Below are positions 53,286 to 62,151 of a stretch of 64,000 nucleotides of DNA, piece after piece. Positions within the stretch are counted from its first letter, which is position 1. The number at the start of each line of letters is the position of its first letter. Source of the DNA: Lachnospiraceae bacterium (GTDB lineage Bacteria; Bacillota; Clostridia; Lachnospirales; Lachnospiraceae); NCBI GenBank assembly GCA_017480565.1, contig JAFVAL010000040.1, forward strand, positions 62,001 through 126,000, written 5' to 3'. Below the pieces are notes generated by a model. The model made no database searches and was not told the DNA's origin. It worked only from the letters and a program-made list of their open reading frames with translations. The translations under genes and the position numbers were made by a program.

Positions 53286-54596
53286 TCAGAGCTGCATCCA
53301 TGCGGGCACCAGCAAAATCATCAATACTACAAGCAGCCAAATCATCATGGGAAACAAAAGTTTTGTCCCCGTCTCTTCTCCCTTTTGGCGCAATAAACTT
53401 CGTCTTTGTTCTCTTGCTTCCCTCGCCTCATAAGACATAAGCTCAGGAAGATTCTTTGTCCCCTTTTGCAGATTTTGCCGCAACAAGAAGGACAGTCTCA
53501 GATATTCCGGCACACCGCTTCGCTGCGCAAATGTACCCAGAACGCGGTCCATCGACACGTGATTATCCAGTTCATTGACTGAAGCACGCATCTCCCTTGC
53601 CAGATATTCATACTGTGGCTTCTCTTGAAAGACACCGCTTACTTCCCTCCAGGCACCCGGCAAAGAAAGACCAGCCTGTAAAAATAACAAGAGTTGATCC
53701 ACGAACAACGGGTATTGCTCTTTCAAGCACTGCCGCCTTCTCTTTACTTCATCGCCAAGCCTCTCATAGAAAAGTAATGCCGATCCGACCGCAGCAAAAG
53801 GAAGGAGGAGCAAAAAGCGCCACGGTCGGATGTCATTTCCAGTCACTGTCTGATAGGCTCCCAGCTCAGAAGGAAGAACAAATTGATCCTGAAACCTTTG
53901 CGCTTCCTCCGCCTGTTCGACCTGTTCTTTCGCAGCCAAAATGAGAAACTCTTCTCTGCCTCGCGTGGGAGGTATCACGGTCACAGGATAATTCACTACT
54001 TCTGTCACCCCAGAGCACATCAGCTTCGCCTGTACCTGCGTCTGGATTGGCTCCGTACGAATGTCTACGTCCTTCAGTGTACCGTCAGACTGAAACACAT
54101 CATGATCGTACTCCCAGGAGATCGTGACAGGGCATTCCTCGAGATGATCTGGAAAGACCAGATCCTTTGAGACCGCAGACCATGAAGCATTCTCTCCTAA
54201 AACCACTTCATCCAGCATCTTGGCCGACTCATCAAGCCAAGCGCTTGCCTCTTCAAAGGTGTATTCACGAGGTGCAATGGAGAGCGACTGCTCTACCGCA
54301 ATCTCTTCCCCGTTACCCCGAAGAAGATACGAGAGTCTCTCTGTTACCGCACCTTCCTGCGCATCTGGACGGGTCCATCGCCCTGCTCTAGCTGCTTTTT
54401 CCTTCTGCATTCCAATCAAAAGCAAAAGAAAAATCAAGCCCGCAGCAATCGCAAGCCCACACAAATACTGCTTTCTCAAGCGCTTTTTATAAGCTATTTT
54501 GGCCTCTTCCTCCTGCAAGAAAAGCTCTTCCAATCGAACCTCAATCGCACCTTGGATGCGGTTCTTTCCCTGCCATCGTTTTCTCTGCCTCTTCAT
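53286..54596 (-). CDS. tadC: TadC-type platform protein with extracytoplasmic Ig-like insertion
   Basis: The 436-aa protein begins with a basic cytoplasmic tail, one membrane segment (about 45-65), and roughly 150 extracytoplasmic residues. These include a bacterial Ig-like pattern: LGENASWSAVSKDLVFPDHL, TISWEYDHDVFQSDGTLKDV. The C-terminal 200 residues are the T2SS F-type domain (QYPLFVDQLLLFLQAGLSLP, VDRV-like and ELMSYEAREAREQRR) with three membrane helices. The ATG overlaps tadB's stop. TadC normally lacks this external domain. Confidence 0.82.
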   Translation of the reverse strand: MKRQRKRWQGKNRIQGAIEVRLEELFLQEEEAKIAYKKRLRKQYLCGLAIAAGLIFLLLLIGMQKEKAARAGRWTRPDAQEGAVTERLSYLLRGNGEEIAVEQSLSIAPREYTFEEASAWLDESAKMLDEVVLGENASWSAVSKDLVFPDHLEECPVTISWEYDHDVFQSDGTLKDVDIRTEPIQTQVQAKLMCSGVTEVVNYPVTVIPPTRGREEFLILAAKEQVEQAEEAQRFQDQFVLPSELGAYQTVTGNDIRPWRFLLLLPFAAVGSALLFYERLGDEVKRRRQCLKEQYPLFVDQLLLFLQAGLSLPGAWREVSGVFQEKPQYEYLAREMRASVNELDNHVSMDRVLGTFAQRSGVPEYLRLSFLLRQNLQKGTKNLPELMSYEAREAREQRRSLLRQKGEETGTKLLFPMMIWLLVVLMILLVPAWMQL

Positions 54597-55336
54597 ACAG
54601 CCACCTCGATCTGTAAAATGTGTTCGCACAAGATCCAGCCAACGAGATAGAAGGCGAGCGCCGCACTCATCCACAAGACGCCTTGTAGGTTGTTGTAAAG
54701 GGGCGTTAAAAAGCCTGGAGAGCAGATCTTTAGATAGACGATCATGCCAAGGGGCACCAAGCCCATGATCCGGGCCTCCAAGCGTTTTTCCGCCATGGCC
54801 TGCGCGATCTCTCGTTTCATCTCGACTCTCTCTTCGATGACTCTCACGGTCGCGGTGATCATCTCAGGCAGATTCCCTCCGGTTTTACGTCCCGTCATCA
54901 TGACCTGCGCAAGCGTCTCGATCTCTTCGATTCTGCTTCGCCTCGCCAACGACAAAAGACCTTCCTCTACAGGAATCCTTCTCTGAAACCCAGCAACGAT
55001 TTCGGCAAATTCCTGACGAATCTCATCCCCCTCAGGGTAGAGATGTCCCAAATCCTGATTTGCTTCGATAAATCCGTTCTCCACAGAATATCCGGCAAGC
55101 ATTGCGGCACTGAGGCTTTCCATCGCATCCTTAAACGCAAGTGTCATCTTCCACTTTCTCTGCGCACACTTTCGCTGTCTTTCCCAGCGGATCAGCACCG
55201 GCAGCATGCACTGTGTCAGAAGCATCCCCCACACATTCTGGTAGAAAAGCCAGCCCAGGAAAGCCAGTAGTCCGATGCACCGAGCAAATGTGATGACAGT
55301 CTCTCTTTTGTTGAACCGATAGCCTCGATAATCCAT
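54593..55336 (-). CDS. tadB: TadB-type inner membrane platform protein
   Basis: The 247-aa T2SS F-domain protein has two N-terminal and two C-terminal membrane segments. Seen are KDAMESLSAAMLAGYSVENG near 67, LARRSRIEEIETLAQVMMTG near 130, and RVIEERVEMKREIAQAMAEK near 165. With TadC it forms the membrane platform for Flp pilus assembly. It is 6 nt after cpaF and overlaps tadC by 4 nt. Confidence 0.88.
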   Translation of the reverse strand: MDYRGYRFNKRETVITFARCIGLLAFLGWLFYQNVWGMLLTQCMLPVLIRWERQRKCAQRKWKMTLAFKDAMESLSAAMLAGYSVENGFIEANQDLGHLYPEGDEIRQEFAEIVAGFQRRIPVEEGLLSLARRSRIEEIETLAQVMMTGRKTGGNLPEMITATVRVIEERVEMKREIAQAMAEKRLEARIMGLVPLGMIVYLKICSPGFLTPLYNNLQGVLWMSAALAFYLVGWILCEHILQIEVAV

Positions 55337-55342
55337 GTCTGG

Positions 55343-56551
55343 CTACCCTCCATACATCCTGAACTTCTCCGTGCGATTCATCTCTGCGCCGATTCGGATT
55401 AAACTGCCACCTGTTTCCTTATCCCGGCCATCCTCCCCCTCTTTCCAGAGAAAGAGAGGCTGCAGGATAATCTCGCCATCTTCCATGCCAACCACCTCAC
55501 TGATTGCCTGTACGCGCCTTGTGTGATCTCGAAATCGACCCAACTGGATCACAATATCTACCGCGGAGGCGATCTGTGCCCGGATGGCTGCAAGAGGCAT
55601 CTCACTGCCCATCATGACGAGCGTTTCAAATCTGGCGAGCGCATCCGAAGCCGTATTCGCATGGATCGTACTGATACTTCCTTCGTGACCGGTGTTCCAG
55701 GAGGCCAGCAAATCTGCTGCCGCACCGTCTCTTGTCTCTCCAATTAAAATTCTCGTTGGCCGCATGCGCAGTGCAGTCTTGACGAGATCTCTCATGGAAA
55801 TCTCCCCTTCTCCTGCAAGATTGGCCGGACGCATTTCTAACCGTACCAGATTCGGAATCCCTTGCAGATGAAGCTCTGCCGCGTCTTCGATCGTAATTAC
55901 ACGTTCCTCCTCGGGGATGAACGCGGAGATCGCATTTAAAAATGTGGTCTTCCCGGACCCGGTACCGCCTGAAATCAAAATGTTATACCTTGCTTTCACA
56001 ACCGTCTGCAAAAACTCTGCCGCTTCTTTCGTCAGGCTCTTCCTCTCGATCAGTTCTTCGATCGATAAACTGTCCTTTAGAAACTTACGGATTGTCACAC
56101 AGGTGCCGTCAACGGATACCGGTGCCAACACGACATTGACACGTGATCCATCCGCTAGCCGCAAGTCTGCAATCGGTCTTGCTGTATTCACCGAACGATT
56201 CATTCGTCCCGCAATCCGCTGTACCATCTCTTCCAGCTTCTGAGCCGACAAAAAAGCACGATCAGTCTCTAACAGGACGCCATTTCGCTCGATGAAAATG
56301 TGTTCGGGTCCGTTGATCATGATCTCTGAGATGTCTTCATCCTCCAGAAAATCCTGTACAACGCCAAACCCGCGTAATTCATTGAAAATATCCCTTTTTA
56401 GCTTCCTCTTCTCCCCTACCGGAATCTCTCGCAGCGCGATCATCTCTTCATCAATCAGGGCTCGCACTTCATCGTCGGTCCATTCTTTCGTCAGATCCAT
56501 GCGCGCGTCCAGACGCATTGCAAGCGCATCCAGCGTCTTTTCATAGCTCAT
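55343..56551 (-). CDS. cpaF: Tad secretion ATPase CpaF/TadA
   Basis: The 402-aa hexameric ATPase energises pilus assembly. Walker A is ISGGTGSGKTTFLNAIS near residue 195, the Asp box RVITIEDAAELHLQ near 220, and Walker B with GETRDGAAADLL near 265; EGSISTIHANTASDAL follows. The ATG lies in the ATGA overlap with cpaE and has GGAG six bases before. It ends in TAG. Confidence 0.93.
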   Translation of the reverse strand: MSYEKTLDALAMRLDARMDLTKEWTDDEVRALIDEEMIALREIPVGEKRKLKRDIFNELRGFGVVQDFLEDEDISEIMINGPEHIFIERNGVLLETDRAFLSAQKLEEMVQRIAGRMNRSVNTARPIADLRLADGSRVNVVLAPVSVDGTCVTIRKFLKDSLSIEELIERKSLTKEAAEFLQTVVKARYNILISGGTGSGKTTFLNAISAFIPEEERVITIEDAAELHLQGIPNLVRLEMRPANLAGEGEISMRDLVKTALRMRPTRILIGETRDGAAADLLASWNTGHEGSISTIHANTASDALARFETLVMMGSEMPLAAIRAQIASAVDIVIQLGRFRDHTRRVQAISEVVGMEDGEIILQPLFLWKEGEDGRDKETGGSLIRIGAEMNRTEKFRMYGG

Positions 56552-57579
56552 CGTCGTCTCCATCCTGTCCCGTCATCCCACGGATCTTCCCGCAAAGCCC
56601 TGAGTACCTCACTGGCCTGCGACCAATCCACATCATCGACCGGGATCGGAACTGCTGTCATCTTCTGCAAGACTTCCGACATCCCCTCGTGAATCAATGC
56701 GCGGTGAAATGCCTGCACGCGCTTTTCTTCACCAACCTTGGTTCCAAGCAATTCCTCACCGCTCACATTTTCATAAGGCAAATAAACCTGGTCGCAAAGA
56801 TTCATCAAAAGTGCCACGTGACGGTTAAAATACCCCATCTCCAGAATACAGACATCATAAGGACTGTTCTCCTTGAGCTCCTTCACCAGGTAGCGAAACT
56901 CCTTAATGGTTGCCTCATTGACGTCCAGGTAATGTCCGACCGGCGTAAGATAGCTGAGATGATCCTCCTTATGCGCCATCATCTGAATCCGCAGCCCGAT
57001 CTGACCGCTTTGTTCCCGCAGATAATAGATCAGATCCGACATACCGCCGCGACCATCCATCAGGTTCTCCACGGTAAACGCCTCAAACGGCAGATACAGT
57101 GTCTCCACTCGCTTTGCATATTCTTTGGCGAGCGCCATCGCAAACATCGTCCGCGAAAGGCCTGAAGAAGGCGAATAAACCACAATGATCTTCTTGGGGT
57201 CATCATTTGTATAATTGAGCGTGATCGCATCCCCACCGATCTCACTGTAGATCGTGAGAATCTCATTCATCACCTCTTCCATCGACTGATACTTATAAAC
57301 GCTTGGAAATAGTGATGTCTCGTGCGCTGCGCGTCCTTCTGATAAAATCACAACGCACCGGATCTGATGTCCCGGAAGCAGTGCTTCTACATCATCGGTT
57401 GCAATCAATAACTCAATCGGCCGCTTCAGAATCTGCCTAAGCAGCTCAAGTCTCGTAATGATGACGCACTCAGAAACCGGGAAATGCATTCGTTCCATCT
57501 GCATGAGAAGCCCACGTGCATATCCCTCTTCTTTGTCGTAAATTACAATCGGTTCCTTCAATGTCTTAATTTTGGGCAA
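56548..57579 (-). CDS. cpaE: CpaE-like ParA/MinD-type pilus assembly protein
   Basis: The 343-aa protein has an N-terminal receiver-like region (1-110) and a SIMIBI P-loop-like domain. It starts from a TTG. The P-loop reads VVYSPSSGLSRTMFAMALA rather than G-K-G-G-x-G-K-T/S, so the lysines of a canonical deviant Walker A are missing. LEMGYFNRH is at the position of the second motif. CpaE positions Tad machinery; ATP binding may be lost or altered here. It overlaps cpaF. Confidence 0.78.
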   Translation of the reverse strand: MPKIKTLKEPIVIYDKEEGYARGLLMQMERMHFPVSECVIITRLELLRQILKRPIELLIATDDVEALLPGHQIRCVVILSEGRAAHETSLFPSVYKYQSMEEVMNEILTIYSEIGGDAITLNYTNDDPKKIIVVYSPSSGLSRTMFAMALAKEYAKRVETLYLPFEAFTVENLMDGRGGMSDLIYYLREQSGQIGLRIQMMAHKEDHLSYLTPVGHYLDVNEATIKEFRYLVKELKENSPYDVCILEMGYFNRHVALLMNLCDQVYLPYENVSGEELLGTKVGEEKRVQAFHRALIHEGMSEVLQKMTAVPIPVDDVDWSQASEVLRALREDPWDDGTGWRRR

Positions 57580-57589
57580 AGTATCCCTG

Positions 57590-58072
57590 TCAATGCCCTC
57601 CTCCTTTCAAAAACCACAAAATCACAGCACCTAAAATACAAGGTACCAATGGAATTCTTGTCTTCGATACCGGAAGAAGACATGACCCACAGAGTACTTC
57701 TGGAATCATTCTTGCGAGATCCCGCAAATGATGGATCAGACGACGTTGTCTGATCAGATAGATGACAGACATGACACCGGCGAAAAGCAGTGTATGTACT
57801 GGCAAAAAGAAAATGGCTCTCTCCCCGAGAAAGCCCCCTGCTACGGATAGAAGCTTCACATCACTCGCTCCAATACCGCCACAGAGATAACCGAGAATGG
57901 AAAAGAAGAAGGTTCCGGCTGCGCCGCACGCCCAATCCAGGACGCCGCTTAGCCCTCCTGACCACAGACGGCTGATTACTCCTAGCAGCCATCCGGTCAA
58001 CCAATACCAGTTGGGGATACGTCTTGTCTTGATGTCCTGAAAGCTTGCAACTCCCAAGAACAAGAAAAGCAC
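57590..58072 (-). CDS. A24-type prepilin peptidase (first gene of the Tad operon)
   Basis: The 160-aa membrane protein starts at GTG. Catalytic Asp residues are in ASFQDIKTRRIPNW near 12 and GGIGASDVKLLSVAGG near 70. It has six hydrophobic segments. It processes pilin precursors for the Flp pilus. It is 10 nt before cpaE and directly follows the operon promoter. Confidence 0.88.
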   Translation of the reverse strand: MLFLFLGVASFQDIKTRRIPNWYWLTGWLLGVISRLWSGGLSGVLDWACGAAGTFFFSILGYLCGGIGASDVKLLSVAGGFLGERAIFFLPVHTLLFAGVMSVIYLIRQRRLIHHLRDLARMIPEVLCGSCLLPVSKTRIPLVPCILGAVILWFLKGGGH

Positions 58073-58121
58073 TAATCTCCCGAAAGCATGGCCTTCACCT
58101 CGCTCTCAATGTGATGTTTAT

Positions 58122-58150
58122 ATATTACTATACGAAGTTTCATTTGTCAA
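58122..58150 (-). promoter_or_regulatory. promoter of the Tad pilus operon
   Basis: On the minus strand TTGACA, 17 bp, TAATAT, about 50 nt before the first gene. Confidence 0.7.
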
Positions 58151-58204
58151 TTATCATTTCAAAAATTATCTGCAATTTCTTTTTTTATGGTATTTAACTA
58201 AAGA

Positions 58205-58233
58205 GATTGCCCCGTGCAATGCACGGGGCAATC
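58205..58233 (-). terminator. hairpin after the PfkB kinase gene
   Basis: GATTGCCCCGTGC and GCACGGGGCAATC form a perfect 13-bp stem with a 3-nt loop, followed on the minus strand by TCTTTAGTT. Confidence 0.75.
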
Positions 58234-58257
58234 ATCTGAATATTTCTATAATTGTCT

Positions 58258-59220
58258 TTATTCTTCGTAGCGTCCAGCCTCTTTTAACACTTCAATGACC
58301 TGGTCATAATTCTTGAGGCTGGAGTTTGCTCCGACTTCACGGATTGCGATACTGCCGACAGCAGTTGCAAACTCACCGCACTTTTTCAGTCCCCAGCCTT
58401 TTAACACACCGGTTAAAAAGCCTGCAACAAAGTTATCTCCTGCACCGGTCGAGTCGATACACTCGGTCGGAATGATCGGAAGGTGATAGCGCTCCGAACC
58501 ACTGCGAATCAGGCACCCGTCCGTGCCAAGCTTAATGACAACATTTTTCACGCCCATGGAAAGGAAGACGTCTGCCTGCTCGTCCGGATTATCTTTGTGG
58601 GTAAGTTCCTGTGCTTCCACATAGCTGGGCGTAAAGTAGTCCAGGTGTTTTAAGATGCCTGCAAGATTCGCAAGAGGCACATGATTCATGTTACTCATCG
58701 TATCCGCTGCTGTGATCACGCCACGACGCTGCGCTTCCTCTAAGTATTCCGGCAAGTAGGCATCCAGCTCTGCATAGGAAAAGATGCTTCCTACACTGAT
58801 CATTCTGGTGTGTGCAAGCTGTTCTAAATCTAACGTCTCCTTCGAGACATGGCCACAATTGAGCGTATAACCGAGGAGATTCCTCTCACCGTCACTGTGA
58901 ATCAACACAAAACTGGTTCTTGTATGGGTCCCCGGAATCGCCACACAATTGCTGGTATCAACACCAAAACGCTCCAGATACTTGGTCACATTCACGCCCG
59001 CATCGTCGGCGCCAGGGGTTGCCGCAATACCGGTACGATTCCCCAGCTTCGAAAAGATAACGCTCTGATTGGCCGCGTCACCGCCCACAGAATAGGTCAG
59101 GTTAGTTAAATGTGTCTTATCCACAGTGAAAATGCTAGGATCTACCGGCTTTAACATCACATCGGATGTGATCATGCCGACACACAATACATCAAGTTCC
59201 GGATATGTTTTCTGGTCCAT
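58258..59220 (-). CDS. PfkB-family carbohydrate kinase
   Basis: The 320-aa protein has LCVGMITSDVMLKPVDPS at the N-terminus, LTYSVGGDAANQSVIFSKLG (signature 1) near 40, and ECIDSTGAGDNFVAGFLTGV (signature 2 with the catalytic Asp) near 255. It phosphorylates a sugar or nucleoside. GGAG precedes the ATG by six bases. It lies downstream of a ribose-type ABC importer and probably acts on the same substrate, but a terminator between them allows separate levels. Confidence 0.88.
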   Translation of the reverse strand: MDQKTYPELDVLCVGMITSDVMLKPVDPSIFTVDKTHLTNLTYSVGGDAANQSVIFSKLGNRTGIAATPGADDAGVNVTKYLERFGVDTSNCVAIPGTHTRTSFVLIHSDGERNLLGYTLNCGHVSKETLDLEQLAHTRMISVGSIFSYAELDAYLPEYLEEAQRRGVITAADTMSNMNHVPLANLAGILKHLDYFTPSYVEAQELTHKDNPDEQADVFLSMGVKNVVIKLGTDGCLIRSGSERYHLPIIPTECIDSTGAGDNFVAGFLTGVLKGWGLKKCGEFATAVGSIAIREVGANSSLKNYDQVIEVLKEAGRYEE

Positions 59221-59300
59221 AATAATCTCCATTCTGGAGCGCCTTACGCTCCTCCCCTTATATCTTGAATTGGCGAGGGGTTTCTTTCATTTCCACTAAA

Positions 59301-59355
59301 AAAGATAACAAAAGAACGGGGAAATGTAAAGTTACATTTCCCCGTTCTTTATCTT
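59301..59355 (-). terminator. strong hairpin between the ABC importer operon and the kinase gene
   Basis: AAAGAACGGGGAAATGTAA (59311-59329) and its exact complement (59332-59350) form a 19-bp stem with a 2-nt gap, flanked by AAGATA/TATCTT. On the minus strand the arm ends CGTTCTTTTGTTATCTTTTT. Confidence 0.85.
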
Positions 59356-59376
59356 GATTCGTATTATGAAGATAGA

Positions 59377-60399
59377 TTATTTCTTCTTCGGGAAGAGCAG
59401 CTCTCTCAGGGAGATGTTCGCTTCCTCTGCAGCCTTCTTCAAAACGTCGATTTCAACTGCAAGAATAATAACGAAGCCCTTAACGATCATCTGATAGTAG
59501 AAGTCTACCTGCATCAGGTTGAAGCCGTTGGTCAGGGTTGCCAGAACCAGAGCACCGATCAGAGCGCCCATATGAGTACCGGTACCACCCTTCATGGAGA
59601 CACCACCAAGAACGTTGGAAGCAATTGCGTCACCTTCGTAACCAACACCGGAGGAAGGCTGACCGGAATACAGCTTAGAAGCAAGAACGATACCTGCAAC
59701 TGCGGAAAGAATACCGGAGAACATGTAAGCGATCTTCTTGATCTTCTTAGGGTTGATACCGGAATACTGAGCAGCTTCCTGGTTGCCGCCTACTGCATAC
59801 ATATGACGACCGGTTACGGTACGAGCCATGAATACAGAGCAGAATACGAAGCAAACTAACATGATGATGATCGGAACAGAAACCATGTTGTTCAGGATAC
59901 GGCCGTTACCGATGAATGCGAAGCCTTCGTCAAGGTTTCTGACCGGAAGACCGCCGGAAATAACGTATCCAAGACCACGGTAAATGTTCTGGGAAGCCAG
60001 GGTTACAACGTAAGGAAGCAGATTCCACTCGGTTACGAAGAAACCGTTGAACAGACCCATCAGAGCACCTGCGATCAATGTGATGATGATTGCGCCCCAA
60101 AGCGGAACACCCATGTTCAGGAACAGAACCAGGATAACGCCTGTGGTAGCACAGTTAGCACCTACGGAAAGGTCAACGCAGCCATTGACCAGAATGAAAG
60201 TAATACCGAACGCCATCAAGGAGTTCTGTACTGCCTGACGAATAACGTTCTCAATGTTGCTCCACTTATAGAACGTCTCGCCCTTTAAAATGATCAGAAC
60301 GACAATCAGTAAGCCATATCCGATCAGGATAGCACCGTTGTTTTTGAAGAATGTCTTAATCGGGTTGTTTTTCTTCACGGTTGTGGTTTTCTCAGCCAT
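59377..60399 (-). CDS. ribose-type ABC transporter permease (RbsC family)
   Basis: The 340-aa protein has about nine membrane segments. Family landmarks are ILVNGCVDLSVGANCATTGV near residue 70, YAVGGNQEAAQYSGINPKKI near 205 and GGVSMKGGTGTHMGALIGAL near 270. It forms the channel of a monosaccharide importer of the CUT2 type. It overlaps the ATPase gene by one base. Confidence 0.92.
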   Translation of the reverse strand: MAEKTTTVKKNNPIKTFFKNNGAILIGYGLLIVVLIILKGETFYKWSNIENVIRQAVQNSLMAFGITFILVNGCVDLSVGANCATTGVILVLFLNMGVPLWGAIIITLIAGALMGLFNGFFVTEWNLLPYVVTLASQNIYRGLGYVISGGLPVRNLDEGFAFIGNGRILNNMVSVPIIIMLVCFVFCSVFMARTVTGRHMYAVGGNQEAAQYSGINPKKIKKIAYMFSGILSAVAGIVLASKLYSGQPSSGVGYEGDAIASNVLGGVSMKGGTGTHMGALIGALVLATLTNGFNLMQVDFYYQMIVKGFVIILAVEIDVLKKAAEEANISLRELLFPKKK

Positions 60400-61904
60400 T
60401 ATTCATTTCCTCCTACACCTGCAGCATAAGTCATGATCTTCTCCTGGGTCAGCTCTTCTTCTGCTGTATCGAAGATCTTCTTTACTTCGCCTTCATACAT
60501 AACTACAACACGGCTGGACATATTCAGAATCTCAGGAAGGTCAGAGGAAATCATGATGATTGCCACGCCCTGCTTCGCCAGCTCGGTCATCAACTCATAA
60601 ATCTCGGCCTTTGCACCGACGTCGATACCACGGGTAGGCTCATCCATGACAAGCACCTTCGGCGACATCGAAAGCCACTTCGCAAGAACTACCTTCTGCT
60701 GGTTACCACCGGAGAGGTTACCCGCTCTCTGATCGGTACCGGACATACGGATTCTCATGCGCTGTGCATAAGTATCGATGATCTCATCCTGCAGTTTGTA
60801 GTTGATGGTCAGATTCTTATAAATTTTCTTCAGGGAAGGAAGGATAATGTTAAATCCTACCGTATTACCAAGAACAAGACCCTGTCCACGACGATCCTCA
60901 GGCACCAGCATGAAGCCCTTCTTGATCGCGTCGCTCATGTTCTTGAACTCAACCTTCTCGCCTTCCAGATATACTTCACCGCCTAAGCGACGGTCGATAC
61001 CGAGGATTGCAAGAATGGTCTCTGTACGTCCTGCACCTACCAGGCCGGACATACCAAGGATCTCACCCTTTCTGACGTCAAAGGATACGTTCTTAACAAC
61101 GTCACTGGTGATACCCTTAACTTCAAGCACGACATCCTCTGCCGGTGCATGAAGTCTCTCAGAATAGTAGTTGTCTACTTCACGGCCAACCATCATGTTA
61201 ACAACATCCTGGTTGGTTGCGGTTGCGACGTCTCTGGTACCTACATAACATCCATCACGCAGAACTGTGAATCTCTCGCAGAGGATCCAAAGCTCTTCCA
61301 GACGGTGGGAGATGTAGATGATTGCAACGCCGCGGCTCTTGAGCATCTTGACCTGCTCATAAAGGCTCTCCTGCTCACGCAGGGACAGAGATGCGGTAGG
61401 CTCATCCATAACAAGGATCTTAACGTTCTTCGATACTGCCTTCGCAACTTCAACCATCTGCTGCTGTGCGATGGTCAGGTGATACACGTACTCACCTGCG
61501 TCAAGAGGCATATCAAGGGAGTCCAGAATCTTCTGAGCTTCCACCTTCATCGCATACTGATCCACGCCAGTTGCCTTCTTCTTCTCACAACCAAGGAAAA
61601 TGTTCTCCGCGATGGTCATGTAAGGAACAAGGCTGATCTCCTGGTGGATAAATGCGATACCTTTGTTCATAGCATCGACAATACCGTGCATCTGAACTTC
61701 TTCGCCTTCGATCTTGATGGTGCCGCCGTCCTTCTTGTAGATCCCGTTGAGCACCTTCATCAGGGTGGACTTACCTGCGCCGTTCTCTCCGACAAGGCCA
61801 TGGGCTTCGCCCGCTACCAAGTCGAAGTGTACATCGCTCAAGGCATGAACACCAGGGAAGGTCTTCTCAATATGATCCATCTCTAAAATGTACTCACTTG
61901 CCAT
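60399..61904 (-). CDS. ribose-type ABC transporter ATP-binding protein (RbsA/MglA family)
   Basis: The 501-aa protein has two fused ATPase halves. The first has GLVGENGAGKSTLMKVLNGI near 38 and LTIAQQQMVEVAKAVSKNVK near 140. The second has GMSGLVGAGRTETILAILGI near 285 (Gly-Arg in place of Gly-Lys, as usual for CUT2 proteins) and NLSGGNQQKVVLAKWLSMSP near 395. It powers the importer formed with the adjacent permease and binding protein. Confidence 0.94.
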   Translation of the reverse strand: MASEYILEMDHIEKTFPGVHALSDVHFDLVAGEAHGLVGENGAGKSTLMKVLNGIYKKDGGTIKIEGEEVQMHGIVDAMNKGIAFIHQEISLVPYMTIAENIFLGCEKKKATGVDQYAMKVEAQKILDSLDMPLDAGEYVYHLTIAQQQMVEVAKAVSKNVKILVMDEPTASLSLREQESLYEQVKMLKSRGVAIIYISHRLEELWILCERFTVLRDGCYVGTRDVATATNQDVVNMMVGREVDNYYSERLHAPAEDVVLEVKGITSDVVKNVSFDVRKGEILGMSGLVGAGRTETILAILGIDRRLGGEVYLEGEKVEFKNMSDAIKKGFMLVPEDRRGQGLVLGNTVGFNIILPSLKKIYKNLTINYKLQDEIIDTYAQRMRIRMSGTDQRAGNLSGGNQQKVVLAKWLSMSPKVLVMDEPTRGIDVGAKAEIYELMTELAKQGVAIIMISSDLPEILNMSSRVVVMYEGEVKKIFDTAEEELTQEKIMTYAAGVGGNE

Positions 61905-62055
61905 TTCAATCTTCCTTCATACTCGAATCTTGGTTAACAGTTACATATATCTCATCACAAAAATGATTCAAAATTAAAAAATCCTGCGAGGATCTATCTC
62001 TTGTGAATGTCGCAAATTCAATCAAATATCCAATAAAAAGCACCGGATACAATTA

Positions 62056-62095
62056 ACGATTCACGATGCCCCAGGAATCGGGGCATGTGAATCGT
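62056..62095 (-). terminator. hairpin between the binding-protein gene and the ATPase gene
   Basis: ACGATTCAC-G-ATGCCCC pairs with GGGGCAT-GTGAATCGT around a 7-nt loop with one bulged base. Lacking a T-run, it probably stabilises the abundant binding-protein mRNA and limits readthrough. The rest of the 247-bp gap shows nothing else. Confidence 0.65.
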
Positions 62096-62151
62096 CAATC
62101 TCTGGTTAGTGATTAACCGCTACTATGTCGTTCTTAATTCCTCTTCAGAAA

